Below the pieces are notes generated by a model. The model was not told where the DNA came from, did not search any database, and was given only the letters and a program-made list of their open reading frames with translations. Below, piece by piece: positions 1 to 12,684 of a stretch of 64,000 nt of DNA (its first letter is position 1; each line of letters starts with the position of its first letter). This DNA comes from Kitagawia praeruptora (Eukaryota; Streptophyta; Magnoliopsida; Apiales; Apiaceae): the NCBI GenBank assembly GCA_037693485.1, contig CM075350.1, positions 127,532,001 to 127,596,000 on the forward strand, read 5' to 3'. A program made the position numbers and the translations under genes.

Positions 1-1968
1 GGAATCTTGGAGGACATGTGAAAGGTGGAATTCATCCCAACACACTACATAAGTGTATGGCCAAGATCAACTCTTCAAAGCTTAAAGGAGAAGGAAACAA
101 ATAGATGGCTAGGATTGCTCCACCACATTATTAAGGTGTAGGGCCAAGATTAACCCAACACACCCCAAAACCCTAATTCCTATCATATAAATACCCCCTC
201 ATCCCCCTTGTATTTGATAACCTAGATTTTAGTAGTAGTTTTAGGGTAGATTTATTTTCTTGTTTTGTAGTTCTAAATCTTGTAAACACCTTTTTATATT
301 AATGCAAGCTTAGTTCCTTCTCTACTTTTATTGCATTTTTCATCCTTCTTTAGATTTACTCTCTCTTTCTAGCATTTAACTCCTTTTAAAAATTAATTTT
401 AAAGGTGGGTTTGATGTTTAGATTAACTTTTACATATTATTGAGTTATGATAACTTTCTAAAATCCACAAATATTTGAATTTGGGATTGTGAAAGGAGCT
501 CTTTTTAATTGTAGATCTAATTTTTAGTGTAATTCAATTTTAATTTCATAGTTAATTTCTCTAATTTCGTTTTTAAATTTAATTTCGCTGTTAACTTCTT
601 TGTTTTCGTTTTTTTATAAAAAAAACCACAAAAATATTAGTGTAAATTTTCAAATCGTATTAATCAGTTTTAATTCGTTTAATTCGAAGCTTAATTTTAG
701 CCTCCCCTATTTTCTTAAAACCAAACATTTCCCCTGTTTTTTCTTTAACACCCAGCTCTTATCTCTCTATTCCCCTCTCTTTCTCGATTTACCCTCTTCA
801 TCCTCTTCCTTCTTCCTTTCGTCTCGTTTTTTTGTTTCTCTTCTTCTTCCCTTTGTATACTTTGTTTTCTCGATTTACTGAATTACTGAGTTGCTGTCTT
901 GTCTGAGTTTGTGGCGATGTTTGAGTTCATTGCTGTTTCGTTTGTTTTGAGTCTTCTGCGTGGTTCCGTGCTGTGTAGTCTCTACCGAGTTCGAGTCTGT
1001 CTTTAAATTTTTCACTGAGTTAGAATGGTTTGTTTGATGAGTCGATCTTAGTCGAGTCACTACTGAGTATAATCGTTCTGCGTTTTGTAGTGATTTTGCA
1101 GCCGAGTCATTGAGTTCAGAGTCTGCTATTTCTACTTGTTCCCGAGTTGCTGCAATGCTTTTTGCTGCTGGGTTTAGTAACTACAATCTGTTTGTGCCGC
1201 GTTTTGTTGAGTCGAGTTTACTCATTGGAATTCGTTACTTGATTACCATTTGCATTTTTTATTGAGTCGCTTAGCCGAGTCGTGAGTTGGGTTATGAGTC
1301 ACTGAGTGTTATTAAGTGTTTGTTTGTTGATTAATTGAGTTTACAGCTGAGTTTGAGTCCAAAATGTGCTGCGTTTTTCGTTGTTGTAGAGATTTGTTGC
1401 CGTGTGTTTTGTTCGTGCTGCTGTTTATTTCTCTGAGTTTTGTTGTGAGTTTTGTATTTGCAAGTTCTTGAGTATGTTTTGTTTTGCTAATCCTAGCTGA
1501 AATGGTACTCGAAGTCCAAACAATTTGCTGGTATTTTTAAATTGAAATCCCATTTCGTTTTACTAATAAGATTTTCTATTTTCTTGTTGGGTTACGTAAC
1601 TAAATTTAGTTGCTAAATTCGTGTGTTAGTATAAATGGCTAGCTCGATTTACACATGGGTCATGTTGAATTTTTGTAAAATTTTCTGTACAAAAAAATGT
1701 TTTACAATAAAATTTAGTTTTAATGCGAATTTAGGAATTTTAGAATATTTCTTAAAATAATTTAGAATAATTTAGTTTTAATTAATTATTAGATTTCATT
1801 TTAGTAATTTAATAAGAGTGAAATCAAAATCACCCAAATCCCAATTGTCCTTTTCGGATTAAATTAAATTTTAAGGATTGCGAAAATGTTAGTCCCTGTG
1901 GATCGAATCTAAAATTACTAAAACGAGATTGTGCGCTTGCAATCGAATCCTTATTTTTTAGCACATCA
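1..1968 (+). repeat. Probable 3' part of a Ty3-type LTR (remnant, start outside window)
   Basis: No credible coding region is present. A promoter-like TATA (TATAAATA) lies near 186-193, followed by a long T-rich leader and a GAGTC/GAGTT-rich stretch at 880-1460. Near 1890 the phrase GTCCCTGTGGATCGA appears, which is common near the 3' end of Athila/Tat-type LTRs in plants. The sequence then reads into GCACATCA, a plausible LTR end at 1968. No primer-binding site follows, so a solo LTR or broken element is likely. The assignment is inference from characteristic phrases; the 5' boundary is outside the window. Confidence 0.4.
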
Positions 1969-2226
1969 AATACAAATATAAATAAATTAGTATTAAACAA
2001 GTAAAGACAAGCAAATAGGAAATAAATTAGTATATTATTATTAACATTCAATTTATCAACGTATAAGTCATAAATTGAGCTAATAAGTTGTGCATCCTCG
2101 TTGCTTATACCTAAACAGCTAATGCAGTATATAGTTAAGAAGACATCAGACTACAACATGTCTTTTATTATAATACCTGAGTCTACCACACCATGCGGTT
2201 AACCAATCAAAACGAGGAATTATTTT

Positions 2227-3990
2227 AGGACCAATCAAATTTCATTCTTAAATTTTAGACCAATCATATCATATTAAAACTTTTCCTTATTTATCTTTCT
2301 ATACTCACTTTACTAACTGTAGTTAGTTAACAATTCTAATTAAAATATAGTAAATATTTAATTTAACAGGCTTATATATTATATATACTTTTAATCAAAA
2401 AATATTCGATAATAAATTTCTCATATAATTGATTTTCACTTTTATTAAATAACAACTATATATTTACAGAATTACGATAATTATGGTAATAACTCAACCA
2501 ACATGGAAACATTAGCATAAAAAGTAGCAAGGTACCAATAATTGAATAGCAAATCATGTTCTAATATTTGAATCCAGATAACAATTCAATCTCATAATCC
2601 AGTTATAAAATTGAAGATTAGCAATCCGATTTCATCAAAGTTATTTTTTAAATATTAAGTCATATGTCGTGTCCTCTAGCCATTATCTAATTGTCTGCTA
2701 ATAAATTAGCTTGAGTATACACTAATTTGTTACTCATACTTCATAATATAAAAATGTAAATGTTATAATGATTACTAATATAACAAATATTCTTTTATTC
2801 CAGGTATATAGTTAGATGCAATTAGTCAATCAAAAAATTATGAATTATTTTAGGATCAATCAGAGGTGATTGCTAAATTTTATACCAATCATATTATATT
2901 AAAGTTTTCCTAATTTACCATTCTCATCGTATTATACTAACTATGGTTAGTTAACAATTCTAATTTAAATGTAGTAATTACTTGATTTAACATATCCATG
3001 TATTACATATTTAAGGACCAATCAAATTCCATTCCTAAATTTTAAACCAATCATATCATATTAAAACTTTTCCTTATTTATTTTTATATGTCCACTTTAC
3101 TAACTGTAGTTAGTTAACAATTCTAATTAAAATATAATAACTATTTAATTTAACATGCTTATATATTATATATACTTTTAATCAAAAAATATACGATTAT
3201 AAATTTCTTATATAATTTATTTTCACTTTTATTAAATAACAACTATATGTTTACGAAATTACGCTAATTATGGTAATAACTCAACCAACATAGAAATATT
3301 AGCATAAAAAGTAGCAATGTACCAATATTTAAATAGCAAATCATGTTCTAATATTTGAACCCAGATAACAATTCAATCTCATAATCCAGTTTTAAAATTG
3401 AAGATTAGCAATCCGATTTCATCAAAATTATTTTTAAATATCAAGTCACATGTCATGCACTCTAGCCATTATCAAATTGTCTACTAATAAATTAGCTTGA
3501 ATATACATTAATTTGTTACCCATACTTCATAATATAAAAATATAAATGCTACAATGATTAATAATATAACAAATATTCTTTTATTCCAGTTATACAGTTA
3601 AATGAAATTAGTCAATCAGGAAATTATGAATTAAATAACAATCATACTAAAACAAAATTAGAACAATATACCAAAATAACAAAATTAATTATATTAGAAA
3701 AATTAGGAAATTTTCCTAATTATGATTTATATTCTTTTGTGGTAGTATGTCAGGAAATTATGAATTAAATAACAATCATACTAAAACAAAATTTGAACAA
3801 TATACCAAAATAACAAAATTAATTATATTAGGAAAATTAAGAAATTTTCCTAATTATGATTTATATTCTTTTGTGGTAGTATGTTTTTTGTTTTACGATT
3901 TTAAACTGTATTATACTAATTGTGGTTAGTTAACAATTCTAATTTAAATATAGTAGTTACTTGATTTAACATATCCATATATTACATATT
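2227..3990. repeat. AT-rich tandem duplication, about 787-bp period
   Basis: The block starting AGGACCAATCAAAT at 2227 recurs at 3014 and remains alignable by eye for several hundred bases, with many scattered substitutions. A third partial copy is seen at 3905-3990 (matching 2930-3013). No long ORF is conserved between copies. This looks like an old tandem duplication of non-coding DNA. Confidence 0.75.
3617..3884. repeat. 134-bp tandem dimer
   Basis: Two adjacent units, 3617-3750 and 3751-3884, are nearly identical (a few substitutions). Each begins CAGGAAATTATGAATT and ends with GTGGTAGTATGT. Each contains a short palindrome, AGGAAATTTTCCT or a variant. The dimer sits inside the second large repeat copy and is clearly younger than it. 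Confidence 0.85.
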
Positions 3991-4618
3991 TAATTTTGTT
4001 TTCTTGAATTCAAGTAATAGTATTCAATTCTCATATTCTAATCTAAGAGCAGACATATCGAATTTGTTTGGTTAATTAATAATATTTATTTTTAATATCA
4101 ACATCTTAAATATAGGTAAAAAATTCAATAATTTGGTAGATAGATTCTAAGCAAATAGAGATATATATTAACAATAAACAAAATTTTAAAAAAAAAGGAG
4201 GGCTTCATTTTTATGTACTCTACTCTTTGTTTTATTTTGTAGCATCTCAATATTGTCATATACTTAGATAACTTTGGCAAAGAGTGACATTACATGTAAT
4301 TGTCATATTTTTTCTTTTCGCATATTATTTTCGTTTCGTGTACTAAAAAAAATTGTGTAATTTAGTAGTATTTTGTGTTCGAATTTTGGGTACAAAAGAT
4401 AATTTCATGTCATTTTCAAGGAAGATCTCAAAGACACATGGCATGAATGTACACATAAACGATTTTCCAGATCTACGTAAGTACTTTTTTTAATATATGT
4501 CGAAAAAATATACTCACTGTTAAACGAAAATGAATTTCATGTTTTTTTAACCCGATAATTAAATTACAACGACATATATATAATAATTTGATTTCGTGTT
4601 AATATATATATATATATA
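3991..4618. other. AT-rich intergenic, no gene seen
   Basis: AT-rich sequence with a short (TA)n run at about 4600-4618, directly before the Helitron terminus. I see no coding or RNA feature. Confidence 0.5.
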
Positions 4619-4982
4619 TCTATACTATACTATTATAAGCGAAATAGTGTATAATTGGTTGGTTGGTCATTGGTTAATACCTTCCTAAAAAAGTATTTTT
4701 TTCCTTTCCTAAAACAAAAACAATTTTAAATTAAATACATTAAAAAATTAAAATAAGGCTCTAACAATAAAGAAGCAAAATACAAAGACGTATCTATGTA
4801 TCCTACTAAAAGAATCTCGTATACTACCAACACTCTACACACACACCATTGCTACAAGTACTGCCGTCGGAGCAACATTAAGCCCTACCCTTTAATCTCC
4901 ATCTATTGAGCAGACAAACTGCTCTCCAGGTACCGCCCTCTGATCTCCAGGTTTAGGCATCTGATTTTGAAATTGATTATGA
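4619..4982 (+). mobile_element. Helitron 5' end, plus strand (3' end not found)
   Basis: The sequence at 4619 reads TCTATACTATACTATTATAA, which fits plant Helitron 5' termini. It starts with TC and is preceded by host A, as expected for insertion between A and T. Downstream (4800-4980) lies a C-rich, leader-like stretch with pyrimidine tracts, possibly a captured gene leader. The chromovirus at 4983 inserted here. I could not find a matching GC hairpin plus CTRR end in the following 2 kb, so the extent is unknown. Confidence 0.5.
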
Positions 4983-5281
4983 TGTCATAAAGGCAACAAT
5001 TGATCCTATTTGAAATCGGCCAAACGATGAGTTTTGGTTCCAACAATGTTTTTATTATTCAGCTTTTATATTTTTTTGTATTCATAATATTATTAGCAGC
5101 AGCTGGACACGTGTTTGTGGTCCAAGGGGGGTTGTTATAAGGAGAATGCAGGACAATGTACGGGGATCAAGAAATTATTAGCTGTTATCTTCATTTTGTT
5201 TTCCTCTTTTCTCTCCTATCTCTCTCTATCTTCTCCTCTTTCTTCCTTGCCTTTATGAAACCTTTATTTGAGCTTGTTACA
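4983..5281 (+). repeat. 5' LTR of chromovirus
   Basis: Begins TGTCATAAAGG and ends TTACA (TG...CA). It contains a G-box/ABRE core CACGTG at 5108-5113 and a TATA-like TTATAAGG at about 5135. It pairs with the 3' LTR at 10336-10631. Confidence 0.93.
5108..5113 (+). promoter_or_regulatory. G-box (CACGTG) in the LTR promoter
   Basis: The palindrome ACACGTGT lies about 25 bp upstream of a TATA-like sequence in the 5' LTR, and is kept in the 3' LTR at 10458-10463. G-box cores bind bZIP and bHLH factors; a role in stress or light induction is inference. Confidence 0.45.
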
Positions 5282-5282
5282 G

Positions 5283-5294
5283 TGGTATCAAAGC
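5283..5294 (+). other. Primer-binding site (initiator Met tRNA)
   Basis: TGGTATCAAAGC follows the 5' LTR by one base. It differs at one base from the usual TGGTATCAGAGC of plant elements primed by initiator methionine tRNA. Confidence 0.85.
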
Positions 5295-5340
5295 TATGAC
5301 TGGGCCGTCCTTATAGAAGCATGATAAAGATCTCAAAACA

Positions 5341-7131
5341 ATGGAGATTCAAGTAAACCACATACAGGAGGTGATGAAAAACCACCATGAGACTAATGAG
5401 CTACAGATCTCCACAATGAATGAAAAGCTCACAAGTATGGGGGAGCAAATGACAACCTTGGCATTACAGATTCAAGCCACTAATGAAGACCTTACTATGA
5501 AGTTTATGGATTTAATGGATACTATGAAGAATCAGCTGCATAACAGATTTCAAACCCCTCCTCTAACTTCAGCTACTACAGGTAAAGTCTCTACACCTAT
5601 TCTTTCAAATCCCTATACTACCATGCCTCCCATATCTCATCCCCCATATATTCAGTTTGGTAATAATGCATCTAGTATTGTTAGTTTGGAACCCACTACT
5701 GGTATTCTAGTGGGTGATATTTTTGTTGGAGAAAGTGTAATTAATGAGAAAACTGTGCCTCTGTATACCCCTAAAACACATCATGCTTCTCAAATCTATA
5801 TAAACACTACACAAAATATCATGACCCCTTTTTCACTTGGATACACACCTACTGCTCATGAGTTTAAATCACAGTCTATTCCATTTACTAATATAGGAGC
5901 CAAACATGGTTTCAACATGTACAACTCTTCAAATCATTTCCCATACCCTCCTTTTAGCCACACCCCTCTTCATCAAAACCTTCACCTACCACCATACTCA
6001 GAATCGCACACACATAAACAATTTCATCTCCAACCACACTATAAGTTCCCCAAGATGGACTTTCCTAAATTTGATGGAAAGGACGCAAGAAGTTGGGTTA
6101 AGAAAACAGAAAAATTCTTTATTCTTAACCCTTTGATGGATCCACGAACTAAAGTAGTGTATGCTACACTATACTTAGAAGGAGAAGCAGACAGGTGGTA
6201 CCAAACTATTCAAGAAGAACACCCAATACTCTCTTAGGATGTTTTTGTTCATTTATTGCTACAGAGGTTTTCAACTGGTAGTCAAGAGAATCTCATTGGG
6301 CAATTTAATAAATTAGTTCAGAATGGTTCAGTTGACTCGTATATTGCACAATTTGAAGACATGCGAGGTTATATGATTTCAAGAAACACGTATCAAACCG
6401 AGGAGTTTTATCTCTCAAGCTTTTTAAGTGGTTTAAGGAAAGACATACAACAAGCTCTATATGTCTATAAGCCTGCTAATTTACTAAAAGCTATGGATAA
6501 GGCTAAAGAGCAGGAATTGTTGGTTGAAATGCTGGAGAAAAGAGTAGAAGTACTGCATAAAAGTAACCCGAAGAACACTGTTTATGGTACCAATTATGCT
6601 AAAGGGAGTACTACATACACTAAGTCAATGTCTCAACCTTCGTTTACTCCCAAACAGAACAGTATCTGGAAGAATAGCAAGGCCCCTGCTATTTCTACTG
6701 TTAAAACTCCAAGCATTAAAAGGATTACACCAGCAGAAATGGTTGTGAGAAGGGAAAAAGGTTTGTGCTACAATTGTGATGAGCCTTTCGTTTCGGGGCA
6801 CAAATGTATTAAACAACAATTATTTATGGTGGTAGCTGATGAAGACTATAGTGCGGAAGAATCTGATCAAAGTGAAGTGGGACCTGAGGTGAATGCAAAC
6901 GACAATGAGCATCAATGTGTAGAAGTTGAAAATTGTGGGGTGTCACTGCATGCTTTGAGTGGTACACATGGAGTACACACTCTTAAACTGGGAGGTCAAC
7001 TTAAAGGAAGGAAAATTCATATCTTGATTGATACCGGCTCTACGCATAACTTTATATCACATACTCTACTTAAGAATATGAAAATAAGTACTGAATTGTG
7101 TCCCACAATGAAGATTTCTCTCGCTGATTGA
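5341..7131 (+). pseudogene. Chromovirus gag and protease, broken
   Basis: The frame from ATG at 5341 encodes an N-terminal helical segment, a Pro/Thr/His-rich stretch and a gag core (around MDFPKFDGKDARSW at about residue 238). A TAG at 6235-6237 interrupts it where the family usually has Trp. The same frame resumes to 7131 and contains a zinc knuckle (CYNC...GHKC, near 6769-6810) and the aspartic protease motif with ILIDTGSTHNF near 7022-7054. A second nonsense codon, TGA at 7129-7131, follows a Leu-Ala-Asp triplet. The element cannot make a normal polyprotein. Confidence 0.85.
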
Positions 7132-10100
7132 CAGAACTTACAATGCAACCAAAGAACCACTAATCTCAAGTGGCAAATGGGAGATGCTATTTTTGATTCT
7201 CAGTTCTATTCTATTCCTTTAGGGGGATACGACATGGTCTTAGGAGTTCAATTGCTGCAAGAGATAAGCCCGTTATGGTTTGATTTCAACAAAAGGGAGG
7301 TCAGATTTAAATGGAAAGGGAAGGAAGTAACATCGAACCAAGATAAGGGAGAAGATCAGAAATTTAAAGTACAATTACAAGATGATGGCAGATGGAATTC
7401 AAAAGATGAAAGTTATTTTCTGGTGCAGTTGACTAATATAGAAGATTAAAAAAGATAAGGCAAAGATCCCTGCTCAAGTTAAACAATTAGTAGATGAATA
7501 TCAGGAGATTTTTGAAACACCAAAGGGATTACCTCCATCAAGGGTCCAAGACCATTTTATTCCTATAATGGAAGGTAGTAAGCCTGTGAATTCGAATCCA
7601 TACAAATGTTCCTACTTGCAGAAATCTGAAATTGAGAAGATGGTCAGAGAGATGTTAGATAACGGGATCATACAACACGGTAGTTCTCCTAATGCATCCC
7701 CGGTTTTACTAGTAAAAAAGAAAGATAGTACTTGAAGGTTTTGTGTGGACTATAGAGCATTGAATGCTATTACCATCAAAAACAGGTTTCCAATACCTGT
7801 TATTGAAGAACTTTTAGATGATCTTTATGGGAGTAAGTTCTACACTAAATTAGATCTGCGAAGTGGTTACCATCAGATCAGAATACAAGATAAAGATGTG
7901 CACAAAACTGCTTTTAAAACTCAGCTTGGTCATTATGAATTCTTAGTCATGCCTTTTGGCTTGACTAACGTACCTGCAACCTTTCAATGTGTCATGGATG
8001 AAGTATTTTCGAAGTATCTCAGACAGTTTGTACTAGTATTCTTTGACGATATACTGGTTTACAGTCCTACCTTGGAATCACACCTGGAACATCTTAAGGA
8101 AGTATTCGAAATTCTTAAAGAAAATAAGCTTTTTGTCAAACTCAGCAAATGTGAGTTTGCACAAGAAAGAATTGAATATCTTGGGCACATTATAAGTGAA
8201 GAAGGGGTAGCTGCTGACGAACAGAAAATTGAAGCTATGAGGAGCTGGCCTACTCCTACCAATGTGAAATCACTAAGGGGATTTTTGGGATTAACCGGGT
8301 ACTATAGAAGATTCGTGAAAGGGTATGGGAATATCAACAAACCACTGACTAATCTCCTACGAAAAGGGACTTTTCAATGGAGTTTAGAAGCTGATGAAGC
8401 TTTTCAAAACTTAAAAATGGCCAAGAGTAGTACCCCGGTTCTGAGAATGCCTGATTTTTCTAAGAAGATCACTGTTGAGACAGATGCATGCCATTTGGGG
8501 TTGGGAGCTGTGTTAATGCAGGAGGGCAGACCCATTGCATATCTTAGTAAGGCCTTATCACCTATAAGAATTTGAATCTCTCAACATACGAAAAAGAATT
8601 GATGGCTGTGGTGTTAGTTGTTCAGAAATGGAGAGGTTACCTGTTGGGAAGACCTTTTGTTATTAAATCTGATCAACAAGCTATCAAGTATTTCTTGAAT
8701 CAAAAGCTCACAACTATAGCACAGTAGAAGTGGCTTCATAAATTGTTGGGTTTTGATTACAATATAGAATACAAGAGAGGGAAGGACAATTTGGTGGCAG
8801 ACCCTTTGTCCAGATTGCATGAAAAAGGGAAAGAATCAACTGAACAGGAGGGTGAATCACTTGCCATATCAGTTTTTACTCCTAAGTGGAAAGAAGAGGT
8901 CAGAAATTCGTTGGAAGGAGATTTAGAAGCTCAACAGATCTTAACAAATTTGGCTATAAATACTGACTCAGAGCCAAGATTTTCTTTAACGGATGGAGAT
9001 TTGAGGAAAGATGGGAAGATATTTGTAGGAAGTAGCAAAGGAGTGAGGCAAAGCATTCTGCAAAATCTGCATAACAGTGGGGAAGGTGGCCACTCTGGGA
9101 TCAATGCAACTATTAAAAGGATATCAAACATATTTTGGTGGCCAAGTTTGCTTCAAGATGTTACTAGGTGGGTACAACAATGTGAAGTTTGCCAGAGATT
9201 CAAAGGAGAACATGTAAATTCCGGTCTCTTACAACCTATACCAATTCCAGGATAAGCATGGGAGGTGATCACCATGGATTTCATAGAGAAACTACCAAGG
9301 TCAGAAGGGAAAGACACTATACTGGTAGTGATAGACAAGTACACAAAATTTTGTCACTTATTAGCCTTCCAACACCCATTTACTGCTACTCAAGTGGCGC
9401 AGAAATTGTTAGATTCGGTAATCAAGCTTTATGGTCCACCTATTAGTATTATTACTGATCGGGACAAGATTTTTACTAGCATGTTTTGGAGGGAGCTGCT
9501 AAGCAAAATGGGTACCACCTGCAATTTTTCTACAGCATACCATCCTCAAACGGATGGACAGAGTGAAAGATTAAACCAATGCGTTGAAATGTATTTGAGG
9601 TGTTTAACTCATTAGAAGCCAAAACAGTGGTTCAAATGGTTATCTTTTGCTGAATGGTGGTATCATACGTCTTATCACTCTGCAATTAAGATGACACCTT
9701 ACAAGGCATTGTATGGAAAGGACCCCCTAGCCTAAATTATCATCAGATATAGAGGTCCAAGGTTGATAGTGTCGATGAATTCCTGAAGAAGAGAGTTGAG
9801 CTGCAAGTGTTACTAAAAAAGAATCTGCTGCTATCTCAAGAAAAGATGAAATTTTATGCAGATAGGAAGAGGTCTGAGAGAGAGTTCCAAGAAGGAGATG
9901 AAGTGTTTCTCAAATTACAACCATACAGACAAAACTCAGTTAGAGACACTAGGGATCACAAGTTTGCTGCAAGGTTTTATGGCCCGTATGTTGTAAAAAA
10001 AAGAGAGTTGGAAAGGTAGCTTATCAGTTAGACTCACCCACTTCTGCAAAGATTCATGATACATTTCATGTATCACAGCTCAAAAAGAAGATTGGAAGTG

Positions 10101-10306
10101 GTGTACTGGTTCAAATTGATCAGCCAAGGTATGATGAAGACAAGAAGGACAGGAGACCTGAAGCAATAATTGACAGGATGATCGTCAAGAAAAACAACAA
10201 GCCGGCTGCAAGGGTGCTGATTAGGTGGACTAATGCTTCTCCAGAAGATGATACTTGGGTGAGTTATGAGTGGTTACTCAGAAAATTCCCAGATTTCCAA
10301 CCTTGA
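7132..10306 (+). pseudogene. Chromovirus pol (RT, RNase H, integrase, chromodomain), broken
   Basis: The protease tail continues to a stop at 7447, with a frameshift there. TGA at about 7733 replaces Trp just before the RT motif VDYRALN; the RT catalytic motif FFDDILVYS is intact near 8040-8066. RNase H begins TVETDACHLGLGA near 8472, with a frameshift at about 8567 and TAG at 8725-8727. Integrase shows the H2C2 zinc finger (9080-9200), the TMDFIEKLP segment, ITDRDKIFTS and HPQTDGQSERLNQ; TAA at 9253 and TAG at 9613 interrupt it. Frameshifts follow at about 9725 and 10003. The C-terminus (WTNASPEDDTWVSYEWL) resembles a chromodomain. The frame ends at TGA 10304-10306. Confidence 0.88.
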
Positions 10307-10322
10307 GGACAAGGTTTAAATT

Positions 10323-10332
10323 AAGAAAAGGG
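10323..10332 (+). other. Polypurine tract of chromovirus
   Basis: AAGAAAAGGG lies just upstream of the 3' LTR, where second-strand synthesis is primed in LTR elements. Confidence 0.7.
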
Positions 10333-10335
10333 CAT

Positions 10336-10631
10336 TGTCATAAAGGCAACAATCCTATTTGAAATGGGCCAAACGATGAGTTTTGGTTCCAACTATGTTT
10401 TTATTATTCAGCTTTTATATTTTTGTTGTATTCAGAATATTATTAGCAGCAGCTGGACACGTGTTTGTGGTCCAATGGGGGTTGTTATAAGGAGAATGCA
10501 GGACAATGTACGGGGATCAAGAAATTATTAGCTGTTATCTTCATTTTATTTTCCTCTTTTCTCTCCTATCTCTCTCTATCTTCTTTTCTTTCTTTCTTGC
10601 CTTTATGAAACCTTTATTTGAGCTTGTTATA
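10336..10631 (+). repeat. 3' LTR of chromovirus
   Basis: Begins TGTCATAAAGG; ends TTATA where the 5' copy has TTACA, so the terminal CA has mutated to TA. It is followed at once by the target duplication TATGA. Confidence 0.93.
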
Positions 10632-10636
10632 TATGA

Positions 10637-12684
10637 ATTTGGGAAAACTTGGTATTGATATCAGGTAGTATTCTTTGTGTGGGTTTGATTTTGGGATTCC
10701 CCAATGGATTGCTCCCCAGCTATTTTCTAATTATTCTGCTTAATTCATATTTATTCTGCTTAATTCATAAACATGCACTACAAACCTCACCGTCATTGTT
10801 TGTTGGTGATTGCGCTCCACTAACAAGTATGTTGACCTATACCGAACATTCTTATGAATATCAATGCATTTGTAACTTTGATAAAATGTGCACAATTTGT
10901 ATGAAACTCTATAGTCAATTACATCTGTGATTCTGTAAATGAACTTTTATTTGGCTGACTACGTGTATAAAAATTTCATATCACACACGTAAATACGAAT
11001 TGAAATAAAACCCTTTATTTGTGATACTACATCTTTAATCTGGTTTTGCAAAGTACAAATTCACTCAATTCTACTCCTCTAGGTAAACTAAAATGGACAC
11101 GGACATTTTTAATAGAGATAAAATTCAGTTGGTTATTAATCCTATATGTCAAAAATATGAAACTTATTATTGTGTTCCGGTGCAGTAGTTATGACATTCT
11201 GTCCAGGAATAGGGTTAGAAGTAGACATAACTTAAAAGAAATTTTTGGTCACTGATCAAAACCGTTATTGGGCTCCTTGAGAATTAAGAGAGAGTAGTCC
11301 TCATTGGCCGTTTGAGAACCCGCACGGCTAAACTGCTTAGCAAACCAAAAGGCAATAGTTAAAAGTTTTTTATTTTGTTTTTTCATCAATTACTTTTTCT
11401 TTTTACTTTTTGTCAAATTTATCTATTTAAGTAAGGTTTAATATTTTTTCACTTCATGGTGATTAAATACACATGGATAGACCAAGTAATTTGGATATTG
11501 TAACAAAGAACTCAGGGTTGACCGTAATGTTGGTAGTAAAAAAAAATATCTTCAGAATCATTTAACTTAGCCATCTAATGTAAGCTGCATAAATTAGAAA
11601 ATTGTTAGTAGCCAAAGCAAGTAGGAAATTTACATATTGCCAAGTTGAGAACGGAGGTCAATACCAAGTTTTCTTCGTGTTCCGTTAATAAACCCCTTTT
11701 TAAATCTTTTTAAATCTGGTCTCGGATGTATTATATTAAAATCATTCTTTGAAGATTCCAATGAAGTGTTTTTTAAGTTTTCCCAAGAAAATTTGTACTA
11801 CATTTGTTTAGTATAACACGCTTGACATAACTTGAGGTGCATTCATTGATAAATTTGTACCACATACAGTGACCTCAGGTACACTTACCTTATGCTACAC
11901 ATATCAAAAAATTGTTGCATATTTTAGATAGGTAGATCGATTATATTTTAAGTGTCACTTAAAATCCGTAGTATTTAAAATTTTATTTGGCTATTTCAAC
12001 CTTTACACTTTGATCCTAGGAAATCATTAATTCTCTCCGACCACAAATTCTCATTCTACCTGATTCGATCATCACACTGTGAAATAAGTAAAAATATTGA
12101 ATAGTCATTTAAATATATGAAAGTTGTAAGTTTTACATATAAGCTGGTCTAATCTAAATTAATTATGCATGCAAGTAAAGTATATAATTATATAAGTTTG
12201 TGGGCATTATTTTATTTACTTCTGATTTAATCAAAGATGTAACAATAGCTTCATGGAGCTATGCATCAACATGGAGGCCTTATTTAATTGGGAGGCTCGA
12301 ATGCTAAGACGTAAGTTCATTGATATTTTTATTCCAAGTTAGATCTGATGGAACGTAATATTAACATAACTTGCATGAGGCGTTTCCTCCTGCATCATTG
12401 ATGTGTTACAGTACCCTAAAACCCCAATTCCATTCTCATCTTATTATCCAGTGTAGCCCCGGTTCCATGAGCAACAACATGTCCCTTATCCACTAAATAC
12501 TCCCTATCCAGTCTACCTATTCATCATCTCATTAGTAAGAAATCTTGAAATGATTACTCTCACACGTTTAACCTTAATAGCATACATATTAAATAAATGC
12601 ATTGTACATTTATTTATTGCCTAGCATTATACATTTTCATCATATTAATATTTTCAGTTTTTAATAAAAATATCATAATGCTGA
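10637..12684. other. Intergenic, no gene recognised
   Basis: I found no ORF with family resemblance and no RNA gene. The left end should be continuous with 4982 before chromovirus insertion, so part of it may be Helitron interior. A short exon-like stretch near 12240-12310, followed by GTAAGTTC, is not recognisable. Confidence 0.4.

Larger units (their letters stand above)
4983..10631 (+). mobile_element. Ty3 chromovirus-type LTR retrotransposon, full length but decayed
   Basis: Two LTRs (299 and 296 bp) flank an internal region with gag, protease, reverse transcriptase, RNase H, integrase and a C-terminal chromodomain-like segment, in Ty3 order. The flanking 5-bp target duplication TATGA (4978-4982 and 10632-10636) is perfect. 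The primer site matches initiator Met tRNA. LTRs differ at about nine substitutions plus two small indels (about 3%), counted by eye. Several nonsense codons and at least four frameshifts break the coding region. Short LTRs, Met PBS and a chromodomain suggest the Reina-like chromoviruses, but the clade is not certain. Confidence 0.93.
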
